In this document: piece by piece, positions 45,172 to 55,724 of the stretch | Position numbering within the stretch: the stretch's first letter is position 1 | Layout: every line of letters begins with the position of its first letter | Assembly: GCA_030789695.1 (NCBI GenBank) | Contig: CM061141.1 | Coordinates: 324,617,938 to 324,681,937, forward strand | Direction of reading: 5' to 3' | Source: Scilla litardierei | Taxonomy: Eukaryota > Streptophyta > Magnoliopsida > Asparagales > Asparagaceae | DNA length: 64,000 nucleotides | Notes under the pieces: generated by a model | The model's database searches: none | What the model was told of the DNA's origin: nothing | What the model saw: the letters and a program-made list of their open reading frames with translations, nothing else | Program-made: the position numbers and the translations under genes

Positions 45172-46763
45172 TGGTTGACTCAGAATACGCGCACGGGGCA
45201 CGCCTTCCACTCCCAAGCGTAGGAGTGTCAATACAATATATAAATAACCGGTGAGTACAGGGTCGGATCACAGGGACAAGTCGTTCTACGTTCACAAATT
45301 TGATCGATAAAGAAAAATAAAAGTGTTTTACAACTAACTCAACTAACGGTGGATGAAAGTGTGGGAAAAGTGTGAAGAAACCAAAAAAAACCTATCCTAA
45401 GTGGGTAGGGTTGGAGAGCCAAAGTAGGAGTTCGGATGGCTAGGAGAAGAGCATGGATTGCGGGTTCACTAATGATGGAGTTAATCGAGCCCAAATCACC
45501 CACATATAACTCAATTGATTTACCGGCTAAGGAAACTCAATCGGAATATTTAGCATTCAAGAACACGACAATTAGCAATAAGCATGGATATATTATCATG
45601 TCACTAATGAAATTAAGAACATGGATTTTCTCAAATTGCCCTCTCGGGACTTAGCCAATAAAGTTGTGCCCTAATTACACATCCAAGATTAACATTCAAA
45701 GAGCAAGAGGCAATTAGGGCTAAGATTAACAACCCACATCAAGAATCACAACCCACACCAAATCAACACTACACAATCATAGCAAACAAAAGGAAAATTG
45801 CATTCAAAATTAACCAAAGTTCAATACAAATTGAGATGTCAAAATACAAAGAGAAAGAGGAAAAATTTCACCCAAGCTTTCACCCAAATGAGCCCTAGCC
45901 TCTTCCAATTTGCCTTCCTCCAAGCTTCTCCAAGCTCCACCAAGCTTCCTCAAGCTCCCATGGCCTCCTCCCCTAGCCCTAGCCCTAATGGGGAAGAAGA
46001 AGCTCCAAAAAACAGCAAAAACGAAGAAAAACCCTCAGAAATTTCGCACAGGCCAAAAATAGCCCAATTTCGCACTTCTGGGCTTGCGGGTCGGGCTGAA
46101 TCGCGCCCGACCCGCGGGCACTTTTCGCCCGCCCGCCCGAAGGCGGGCTCCTCTCTCGCAAAAGAAGCGAGCGGGCCGGCGCTGGGCCGGCCCGCTCGAA
46201 ATAAAAAAAACTTATTTTTTTTAGAATTCCCAGCGGCCCGCCTGGATCTGCGGCCAGATCTGGCGCCACGTGGCACCGTGGGATCGCGCCACGTGGCGCC
46301 CCTTTAAAATCATTTTTCCTGCTTTTTAAGCCCCTTTCTCGTCAAAAAAATCACCAAAAATATCTAGGAAGCTCAGAAAAATCCCAAAAATTTCTGGAAA
46401 ATCTCTAAGACTCCTAAGAGTACCTTAAAAATAGAAGGAGCAAAAATTAGTCCATTTGATTATGAAATGAATATAATGACTATTATAAAACAATATTGAC
46501 TTCCTAAAATCCATAAAAAATAACCTATTGCTCAAATAATTCTCAAAATTTGACAATATATAATCACAATAATACCAGAAGCATATGAAAAATATCAGGA
46601 AGCCAATAAGGACGATAAAATCCGTATTTTGTGCCAAGAATGAGAATAAGCCCCGAAAATGACATAAAGTGAAAATATACTCAAAAGAGCACAATTAAGC
46701 CTAATCTTTAGCACAAAATGGGGATAGTTAGGGGGTAAAATATGCAATTTATATCCCGAATCA
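45172..46763 (-). repeat. 5' LTR of N
   Basis: 1592 bp copy of 40879-42500 without the 24-bp duplication; GC-rich hairpin at 46168-46198. Confidence 0.92.
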
Positions 46764-46768
46764 ATGAC

Positions 46769-47053
46769 TCTATGGTCGATGACAAAGAAGACGATGCTGA
46801 TGTCGCAAGCATTAGGGAGCTATGCAAGCTCTCCACAGCCAACAATTTGAAGAAAGCTCCGCCGGATAAGAAAGCATCATCACCGGTGAAGAAAAAGAAT
46901 GGTACAAGCTCTAGCTTGGGGGACTTATCCCCCACCACAACCCATGATGAGAGGAAGCCGAGGAATGCCCACGAGCATCAACAATTGAATCCAAGTGTGC
47001 TTCCCGGTAAGTTTGACGGGCACATCTCACATGCGCCGAAAATCAAGCACTAA
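46769..47053 (+). pseudogene. gag-PR-tail ORF of P2, part after N
   Basis: Completes the P2 ORF: acidic [40 protein letters not shown] and the end GHISHAPKIKH. Homologous to the end of the H ORF (before 29252) and to the end of M integrase (from 12391). AGCTTGGGGGA lies inside the coding sequence at 46913-46923. Confidence 0.88.
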
Positions 47054-47099
47054 ACGAATATCTTAAGGGGTCGAGCTCAAAACCTTAAACGAGCGCTTG

Positions 47100-47115
47100 T
47101 CGGGAGGCAACCCGA
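47100..47115 (+). promoter_or_regulatory. Conserved hairpin after the gag-PR-tail ORF (P2)
   Basis: TCGGG-AGGCAA-CCCGA, 47 bp after the stop, as in H. Confidence 0.65.
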
Positions 47116-47382
47116 TGGTTTTATATTATTTTTAGTTGAATCTATCTTTATTTTAGATTTTTCTTAGTGTTTAGAGTCTAGAGTCAATAAAAATCCTGAC
47201 AACTGGCTCTATTTTTCATGACAGGAGATGGAGAACGAGAAATCATTCATATGGAGGATGACCATGGCAAGGGAGAGTGCTCCAGGAACGTGCTCAGGCC
47301 TTAGGAAGAGGAAGAAACTGACAGGGACGAGAAAAACAGAAAGTGGCACAAAAACAGAAAGCCGAGGCTGAAAACAGCTAGC
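47116..47382 (+). other. Spacer of P2 before the palindrome array
   Basis: No supported gene; homologous to 29315-29579. Confidence 0.6.
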
Positions 47383-47719
47383 CACTCGACCGAATGAACT
47401 TTTCATTCGGCCGAGTGAAGACTCTACTTGGCCGAGTAGAGTACAGATCAGGGAAGATCCTACAGACCCACTCTCTGTTATTTTCTGTGATTTACAGTGT
47501 TTATTGCCACTCGATCGAATGGCTATGTTACTCGGCCGAGTGAATCTGATACCCTACACGCTTCATTATCGCTGAGTGGCCTTGCTACTCGGCCGAGTGG
47601 AACTTGTCCATTCACCCGAATGGGAATAGCTACTCGATCGAGTCGTAAGTATTGGGAGATTTCGAAATTTTTTCAATGTTGTGCCACTCGGCCGAGTGAA
47701 CGCGTCACTCGGCCAAGTC
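47383..47719. repeat. Internal palindrome array of P2
   Basis: About eleven sites of the CTCGGCCGAGTG type, among them CTCGATCGAG, in which the two central bases changed while the dyad is kept. Confidence 0.82.
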
Positions 47720-47727
47720 GCCCATCC

Positions 47728-47735
47728 TTATATAT
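47728..47735 (+). promoter_or_regulatory. Putative internal TATA box (P2)
   Basis: TTATATAT, 9 bp downstream of the last palindrome. Confidence 0.62.
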
Positions 47736-47986
47736 GCCATCGGGCGCAGCGCAATTTTCGAAACCGCAAAATTCCCAAATTCTACTCGTAGCGCCCGAGC
47801 CGCTTCACCTCATCTTCCCGAATCCCCGTCATTTCTCACCCGAACCACCACCCATCGCCATCGCCAACCGCTCCCAACCGGTCGCCGTCGCTCCTCACCG
47901 TCGGTCGCCGCCAGCGCCGCCGCCCGTCCACCGTTTATCCCCTGTTTCGCCCCAAAAATCCCATTTCTCCTCCATTTCTCCAATCC

Positions 47987-48095
47987 GTATGCCCCTACGC
48001 CCCAAATTCAAAATTAATTCCTATATATATCTATTATACCACATATCCCCCATATATATTGATATACATCGCTGATTTGATTGTTTGTGTTTCAG
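47987..48095 (+). other. Predicted intron upstream of the final ORF (P2)
   Basis: Donor TCC/GTATGC, acceptor TTTGTGTTTCAG, 109 nt, A/T-rich. Then GTTAGCTTGGGGGAGCTTGG. Confidence 0.55.
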
Positions 48096-48259
48096 GTTAG
48101 CTTGGGGGAGCTTGGGGGAGTTCTAGGACGCTTCAGAGCCCCACAGAGGAGGCGATACTTTGCACACTTCACTTCTTGCTCTCGCGTCGTGCTCAGGTAT
48201 ACTCGTTCCATCTTGTAGCACTTCGCATTTCATTTAGGTGGGCACGACTCACGGGTTAC

Positions 48260-50233
48260 ATGCCCCCACGTCTTAGGCCATGCACTCGGGAGCCTGCTTC
48301 CAAGCAGAAGAGGTCAGGTGATCCTGGCTCCTCTTCTGATAGGGCGGACTCCCCTCCACCTATCCCACCACCACCTACACAGCCACCTCCTGCCGCACCC
48401 ATTCCACCACCAGCACAGCCTGCCCCCACGTTCGATGCGATGGGGATCACGTTCAGAGACGACGTCCAGCGTGCCAGATTTGAGCGTATCTCCCATCGCT
48501 CGATCGTACCGACTAGGTTCACACACCTTACTGACCTTGAGCGCCTAGGGGTCCTAGAGGGGCTACTCCAGTTGTATGACAACGTGGGGTGGCGTGATTT
48601 CTTGTCGGTGTCGGCGAACACTTATATTCGCCCGACACTAGAGGTCCTTAGCCCTATTGACCGGACCCCTGGAGGATGCTCCTTTTGTCTGATGGATCGA
48701 GAGTATGAGGTCACTCTCGACATGCTTAAAGCATTCTTCTAGTGGCCCCCTATCCCGGACCCTGACCTTGCTTACAGCCCCACGCACATCCCACCCCCGT
48801 CATTTGACACTCATGCTTTTTGGACTCGTATCACGGTCTCTCCCCTCGCCTTTGACCCTAGTCGGGCCAAGGCCTCCGCGATCCTCCACCCATGCCTCCG
48901 CATTGCACAGCGCCTTATGGCGACCACTTTTCTTGCGCAGTATGAGACGGGGACGAAGTCGACGCCAGAGCTCTACATGCTCTACGCGATGACACAATCG
49001 CGGGCGTTCGACCGAGGAGGAAACGTTGTGGTCCCCGCTGTAGAGATTGATATTGCCAGTTGGTACATCGACTGCATCATTATTTCTATCGACGCTAGGA
49101 TGCCTATCTGCTGTGGCAGTCTGATTACCCTCTTGGCCCTTTTATGCGGAGTTGACCTCCCTGCTGGTTTGTTGAGACCCCCGGGCCCCACCTCACTTTC
49201 CATAGATATCATGGCCCGAATTAGGATGCTTCGTCCTCATGGTCAGCACCACTGGGTGTGGCTACACGGTCCCCACAGCGCCGATTATATGATTTTGCCG
49301 AGCCATGCTCGGACGCATATTGGACCCGTGGGCGGGGAGTGGATTCCAGCGATGGATCTCCTCATCCCTGCCGCATACGTGCTTGAGCCTGAGGGTGCTC
49401 TGCAGGAGCCCCTCCTTCCACCCCTTGACCCCGTGATACCCCAACCTGCACCTGCCTCGTCTGCACCTCCCGATGTCTCTGTCCACACGTCTGTTAGCAT
49501 CGGGAGCACTTTAGCTGAGTCCACCCACACCACCACCACTGTGCCCATGTCCATAGATTCCATTTCTGCGGCTAGCCCCGAGCGTCCCCCCACCATAATT
49601 GAGAGCGGCGAGCCTTCTTTTGCTTTCGCGGTTGAGACTTTCCTCATTTTTGTTCTCGACCCCTGGGGAGTCATTTCCTTTACACTTCACGACCTCCCCA
49701 GTCGTCGACCTTACTGTCTCCACCGCCGCTGTATTCTCTGAGAGCGTCGTGACGTCTGTCCCCACGTCTGTGTCACTGACCTCTCTGCTCGCCTCGTCGT
49801 TTGCCACCACTTCTGCTTCTTCTGCTGCTCCATCCTCTTTGACCTTTGCTGCGTCTCGGCCTCCCCCTGAGGCTGAGCATCACTTAGTGAGTACAGCACC
49901 CCCGCACCACCCCACTGTCGCACCTATCCTTTACGGTAGCCGTGCGAGACAGCCACACGCTTCATCTGTTCGTCCCTATGCTCCACCTCCCTCTGACACC
50001 CCAGTTCTGCACCTCCGTGCTCTAGGGGGGCCGTTAGTGGACTTAGAGGAGATTTTAGGGCTCTCTCCGCTACTGTTAGCACTGTCCAGTCCCGCGTCGC
50101 CTTACTGCTCGGTATTCTGGCTTGCCTGAGCCAGATTCTGGCGTGACTGCCTCAGCCACCCAGACCCACCCAGCAGCCACCTCGACCACCACCTCCGCCA
50201 CAGGACGGTGCTGGTGCACCCCCACCCACCTAA
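48260..50233 (+). pseudogene. Final ORF of P2, ATHILA ORF-1-like
   Basis: The best preserved copy. MPPRLRPCTREPASKQKR, Pro-rich stretch, GITFRDDVQRARFERI, LLQLYDNVGWRDFLSV, TYIRPTLEVLSPID, EVTLDMLKAFF, then a TAG at 48740-48742 in place of Gln; the same frame continues to about 49640 (MSTPELYMLY is changed to KSTPELYMLYAMTQSR). A two-base deletion there moves the frame, after which the Ser/Thr/Pro-rich part continues and the polyproline end (CCACCTCGACCACCACC) reaches TAA at 50231-50233. Expected length is about 650 residues. The basic start and Pro-rich ends could suggest nucleic-acid or protein binding, but the function is unknown. Confidence 0.78.
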
Positions 50234-52115
50234 GCAAACACTGGATGCCTTCCATATTTTTGCTGTTGTTATGCTGGATATTTTGCACCCCTCCTCCACA
50301 CACGTTTTTGATCGCTTTTTGTTCATATCTGTCTATATCCTTTGGGAGAGAGGGAGTACTTTTGGGGGCACTTACATAGCACTATTTTGACCTCTGCATG
50401 CACCACCTGCATATTTACATTCATCACTTGCATACCTGCCTCATATTTTTCATTTTATTTTCATCATGCATGCATCCTCACCCCCTCCCATATCTTGTCT
50501 CTCAGTGTGCCACACTTTGCACATTGAGGACACTGTGCACTTTAGCTTGGGGGAGTGAGTTCTCACGCACTTTTTATTTTTGTCGCCTTTTATTTTTATT
50601 TTCCCACCTTTTCTTTGCTGTTCACGCGTACTTTCACCCACTTTTTCATTTTTTTTTCCATGCATCATGTTTTCTTACTTTTTGAGTGTGATGCATATGT
50701 ACAGTAGTTTTTATTTATCCTTATTTCTTTTATCCTTTTTGCTAGAGATGAATTTTATGTGATGATGATGACGTGGTATTAGCTTATCTCTATATGCATA
50801 TTATCTTGTCATGCCATACTTTTTATTTCAGATATCATATGCTATGTCTTGCTGTGCATTTGAGATAGTAACCCGCACCTTCATGTATGAATATGGATGA
50901 AATCCTTTTATTAGCTGAGTCTGATGATTTTTACTGTATACTCTTCATAGAAAACACACCAAGCTTCACGTATTGATTGCTTATATCTGGAGTACTGCTT
51001 TCTTATTCTTATATCACTTCTTATTGTATGAAAATTGTACGCTTCACTTTCAGGTTGATTGAATGTATGCTAGGTTGATATAACTGGATTAGTTTACTTT
51101 CTGAGATTAAACTGAGTAGATTACATTACTCTGCTGAAAGTTGTCGGGCACATTCTATAGAGTGAACCGAGTGTTACATATATTTCTTTCTCCACATATC
51201 TTGAGCATTATTTCTATACTTAAAATCATTGGTGAATCTCCCTTTAGCGAATCTTATATTGGCATTTTCCCCCGCTGCAAAAATCTATGCTCCAATATCC
51301 CCAAAATCAAAAAGAAAAAATATTCTTGTATATCTTTCTATCTTTTGATTTGGGATCACAGTTGTGTATATATAAAAAAAGAAAAAAAAGAAAAAAAAGA
51401 GAGGAAAAAAAGAAAAAAGAAAAGAAGTTCATATATGATCCCATCTCATACTCTTTCTCTCTTTCCCCCCTCTTTTATTTTTATTTTTTTTTGAGCTTCA
51501 AAAATGGGGAATAAGCTTATTGATTTATCTTTTGCCACCACGCTTATAAATAAGCTTGGGGGAGAGGATCCAATGATGTGTGAGAGAGTGACTACTTGAT
51601 TGTGCATGACAACCTAAGCTAGGTAATTTTCTATACTCAGTGAGATTACTAAAAGTTTTACGAAATCCAGGAATTGAACCTTAGCATGCATTTCATGAAA
51701 GCCATACCCTTCTATTCTTATTGATCCATATTGTGTGATATCTCTTATACTCCAAATAGAAAGCATTCAATTGAAAAGTGTGTGGTCTATGATTATGTAT
51801 ACCGCTTTAGATGCCTCAGACGATGTTAATTCTAGAATGATTCCATATTTCATACTATTTTGATATTCTTGGGTTTCTATTTTGAATGCATCCATATGAT
51901 TATGATATCGAGATAAAAATCTTTGGCATGTGTTTTATATTCGCTGTATGCTATATGAGTAAGCAACCCCCACGTCCTGAGAAAATGATCTAGCGCCCCC
52001 TCTTTGTTTTCTTTCCTTGTCCATTTTCTATTCCTTTTTCCTTTTTCCCTTTTTCTTTATTTTTTTCCATCGGGTTCGCCTTTTACTTGTCTTCCTCGAG
52101 GATGAGTAAGAGGTA
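50234..52115 (+). other. 3' untranslated region of P2
   Basis: 1.9 kb, no supported gene, conserved with M and H. T-rich and A/G-rich tracts (50570-50660, 51373-51430). Contains AGCTTGGGGGA at 50544-50554 and 51553-51563. Confidence 0.7.
50519..50554 (+). promoter_or_regulatory. Hairpin plus internal polypurine motif (P2)
   Basis: GCACA/TGTGC around TTGAGGACAC (50519-50538), then AGCTTGGGGGA. Candidate second start site for plus-strand DNA synthesis. Confidence 0.65.
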
Positions 52116-52129
52116 AGCTTGGGGGATTT
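52116..52129 (+). promoter_or_regulatory. Polypurine tract of P2
   Basis: AGCTTGGGGGATTT directly before the 3' LTR. Confidence 0.9.
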
Positions 52130-53890
52130 TGATCACTCCATATTTTACACCTTTTTTCTGCATGTTTTCATGACGTTTTGATCGCCCATATTGCGTTATT
52201 CATGATTATTCGACAATATTGCGATGCTTTTCATTATTTCTTGTTTTTGTCGTACTTCATGAAATATGGAGCGATTTGGAGCGAAAACGAGATCAAAGGA
52301 TTTTCACGCACTTTGGAATGTCAACCACGGCTTATTCGAGGAGTTATCAGCGATAGATGATGAGCGGAAGAAGAAGGAAATCGATATGAGCGACGAGGAG
52401 GCGAAAAAGAGAAGAAATGAGCTCAGGAGTACCTCACTCGGCCGACCAAGACTGGTCATTCGGCCGAGTAAAGGATCAGACTCGCCCGAGTGAAACGGAT
52501 ACGCACCGAAGATTTTTAGCGTTTCCTCGGCCGAGTAAGGAAGTCTACTTGGCCAAGTAAGAAAGCTCACTCGCCCGAGTGGTACAGGGAATTCAGATAG
52601 AGAAGAGCCAAAGTTACTGGAAAATCTGAGAAAGCTCACTCGGCCGAACGAAGAAGACTATTTGGCAGAACGAAGAAGCCTACTCGGCCAAGCCACCCCA
52701 AGAGACGGACCCCTGAAAACCCCGAAGTTACTGTTTTATTACAGGGTTTGTCACTCGGGCGAGTGACAAGGGTCACTCGGCCGAGTGACCCTCTCCGACT
52801 GCTGCTAGGAATGCGAATTCTGGGCTGCGCAGGGGCAGTTTTGTCACGATTTTTTGGACGATTTTGGCTTGTATTTAAGACCTGTTTTTACCCTAGTTTT
52901 AGGAGAGACTTAAATTATTTTTAGAGACTTTTTTTAGGTTTTAGACAGTAATTCTTTAGAGAAATCTCAGCTGGAGATCATTGGCTACATTATTGGTTTG
53001 TTCTTTCTTATTAAAAATCTCATTTTTATGAATTGTTTCTTATTTGCAATGAATTGTGCCATGATTATAATTGTTATTTCTGAGATTTTCATGATGATTA
53101 GTGAGTAGTACCATCGTTCTAGGGCGTAGGGATGAACCCTCTGGACCCGATCTTTGAATTGTGATGAATTTATGGATTCGTTGCTAGAATTGATAATGGT
53201 TAGGTTGTGATTGATTTATTCCGAGTAGCTAGGAATTCATATCGATTGGGATTTGCAAGAGATTGGATCCCAATTGATAGGAAGGCCTAGATATTCGATT
53301 TAGATTGATAATTGAATTTCTCTAGACTTGGTTTGCAAGAGATTGGACCAAAGCTAGGATTTTTAATTATAAATATATATTAATATTCGTTTGCAAGAGA
53401 TTGGACGAATACAAACTATCATAACCTAGATCGTAGCTCGAGTTTGCACGAGAGTGGGCTCGAGATGCGATTGGACAATGATGTCGATCTTCACGCTAGC
53501 GGCTTATGGTAGAGTTTGCACGACAGTGGGCTCTATTCTAGGTTTGCTATAGACCGGCAATAGCGCGAGAGCGTGAGCTTGGTTCTACATTTAGTTGCGA
53601 CTAGTTCACCTATATTCAAGCTTAGCAACAATGAAATTTATGATTACAAGGATGAGAGCCGGTCCGTAGTGGGGATTTCCTATCCCTAGACGCTTTATTA
53701 TATTGATATTTCTTGCTATTGAACGATTGTGACCATTACATCGAAACTATTCTTATTCTCTTGATAGCTAGGTAATCAAAGTAAGATACTGTCATTTGTC
53801 CTCCCTGTGTTCGATACCCGCTCGACACTACACCGTGCGCTTGCGGTAAGACTACAAGTCGTTTTTCGGGTGTATATCTGGACGCTATCA
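52130..53890 (+). repeat. 3' LTR of P2
   Basis: 1761 bp. Palindrome array 52434-52790, TATA-like box 52872-52879, stem-loop array 53245-53535. Ends GACGCTATCA before TTGGA. Confidence 0.93.
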
Positions 53891-53895
53891 TTGGA

Positions 53896-55710
53896 CCCAG
53901 AACTTAAATGAAATCATATTTCTTAAGTCTGTTCTTTAGAAGGTCATTTTAATATCAACGAGAATATAGTTTAATTCTATTAATTAGAATTTAACTTGAC
54001 ATTCAATTAATCAACCTATTTGACCGGTTAACATATTCCATTAAAATATTACATTTGATTCCTTCGGTAAACATAGTCTTGCCCTAGTTTAGCATATGTT
54101 CAATATTAAATATAGGTAGAATGGCTTTTATCTATCTATATCCTCCCACTATTTTTACGATCATTTAAAGTCTAAACAATGAACGATTTAATTGAATTAA
54201 ATTAATGGGTAAGAGGTCCAATCACCCTGAGCCTAACAACCTTGAGTGTAGCTCAACAAGTTGCTAGACTCTGTAATCGAAAGATGACTCTTCATCGATC
54301 ATATCAGATATGACCCACTTAATCGGTTTTTACCCCTAGTCATTTGTGATCATGAGTGTGCTCATCAAAATCACAATGCCTAGTCTAGTCGGACCCTTGT
54401 TTTTGTGTCTAGTCTGACTTGCCCCGGTGCTCGGTGTATTCACGACACGTCGGGTTGGGTCAGATATTTAGACTACATCTTCTCGGACTACATCATTGAC
54501 TTAACTTACGCCGGTGCTTGGTGTACGACATGACGGTTTGGGTCAGTCAAGATTTCATCTTATGTATTTAAGGAATTGGTTTCTACAAGGTTGCCATGTC
54601 ACAGCTTGAGTGTAGCTTAACAACTGTAACACGGGTCCTATAGTTACCAACCTCTAAAACAAGGAGGGTTACGGCTAATCTTGAAAAAGATTATTAACGT
54701 ATTTGACTTAGATATAGTCTAGGATGTCATATAATCATGGTTCGCGACATTGCGGTCCAGCGGAACACAGCCAGGGAATTGACTAAGCCAGAATTACTAT
54801 CCCTTATAGTGTGATCCAACAAACTTAGCCAAGCACATTGACTGGATCATGGTCTATTGAATGAAGCTTGTCATTTTTATATGTGTGCCATAGACTAAAA
54901 GGCTTTTACTAACAACTAATTAATCATATCAACTAGTAGAATCCTTAAATTCAAAATTTTAGGATTTGTTTAATAACTTTTATTAAATCTTTATCAAATA
55001 TAAGGTTCACGTGCTATCCTAATCGTTATTAGGATTTTAATAAATTTATTAACCAACGCTAAAAGCGAAGTCCTTCAATGAGAATTAATAATAACAATTA
55101 GAATTAAAATTTTCACTAAAGGGACTACCCTAATCAGGAATTAGGTCTTGGAGTGTTGTTAATGGTTTATTAAACCATAGCATGTCATTAGAATTTATCT
55201 CATAAATTTTAACGAGTTCTTTAATGGCTAACCTAAGAGGTTGTCTTGTGTTATCAAATAAGGGACAAGCTGACATAGCCATTAACATAAAAGTTACACT
55301 AATTTTAACGAATAAAAAGTGTACAACTATATAACAATTAAATAGAATACCGTATATCAAATAAACTATTTTAGCATGCATACTTAAAAAAATTTTAAAC
55401 TTTTAAAATCAGTTTTGAAATTATCTCATAAATTTTAAAACATCATTTTAAAAAATTTCATGTTCAAAAATTTATCATATAGAATTTTTAAACGTCTAAA
55501 ACATTTTAAACTTATCGCATAAATTTAAAGAAATATTTTCAAAAGGGCTTCTAAAACATATTTGAAAATCATCTCCTAACTTTAAAACATTTTATAACGC
55601 ATCTAAAAATGTTTTAAAATTATCTCATAACTTTAAAACATTTTAAAAGTATTTTAAAAAGCATTTCAATGTTTAATAAAATCGCAGTGCTAGATCGTTA
55701 CGCATACCTA
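53896..55710 (-). other. Internal region of C, right part
   Basis: 1.8 kb with no recognised gene. Two hairpins with core TTGAGTGTAGCTCAA type (54237-54265, 54597-54630), a pair of longer modules around CCGGTGCT(C/T)GGTGTA with arms TCTGAC/GTCAGA (54413-54464) and TTGACT/AGTCAA (54496-54550), then an A/T-rich stretch of TTTTAAAA repeats (55380-55680) beside the PBS. Confidence 0.65.
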
Positions 55711-55723
55711 AGCTCTGATACCA
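55711..55723 (-). promoter_or_regulatory. Primer-binding site of C, initiator tRNA-Met type
   Basis: The minus strand reads TGGTATCAGAGCT, the standard copia PBS, one base from the LTR edge. Confidence 0.9.
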
Positions 55724-55724
55724 C

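Larger units (their letters stand above)
40879..46763 (-). mobile_element. Element N: small non-autonomous gypsy-type element with gag only
   Basis: Inserted in the tail of P2 gag-PR with duplication ATGAC (40874-40878 and 46764-46768). LTRs 40879-42500 and 45172-46763; minus orientation shown by the Asp-tRNA PBS beside the right LTR and the GTTGGGGGATG tract beside the left LTR. The 2.7-kb interior encodes a broken gag and an acidic ORF and no pol. Total length is 5.9 kb. LTRs are close to identical except for a 24-bp tandem duplication in the left one, so insertion is recent. Confidence 0.92.
36525..53890 (+). mobile_element. Element P2: Athila-like retrotransposon (gag-PR type)
   Basis: Flanked by a perfect TTGGA duplication (36520-36524 and 53891-53895). 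LTRs 36525-38263 and 52130-53890, Asp-tRNA PBS 38270-38286, gag-protease with integrase tail (38400-40878 and 46769-47053), palindrome array, TATA box, predicted intron, final ORF (48260-50233), 3' untranslated region and PPT. Native length without N is about 11.5 kb. It has no reverse transcriptase, RNase H or integrase core, like H. Each reading frame carries only a few nonsense or frameshift lesions. Confidence 0.92.
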
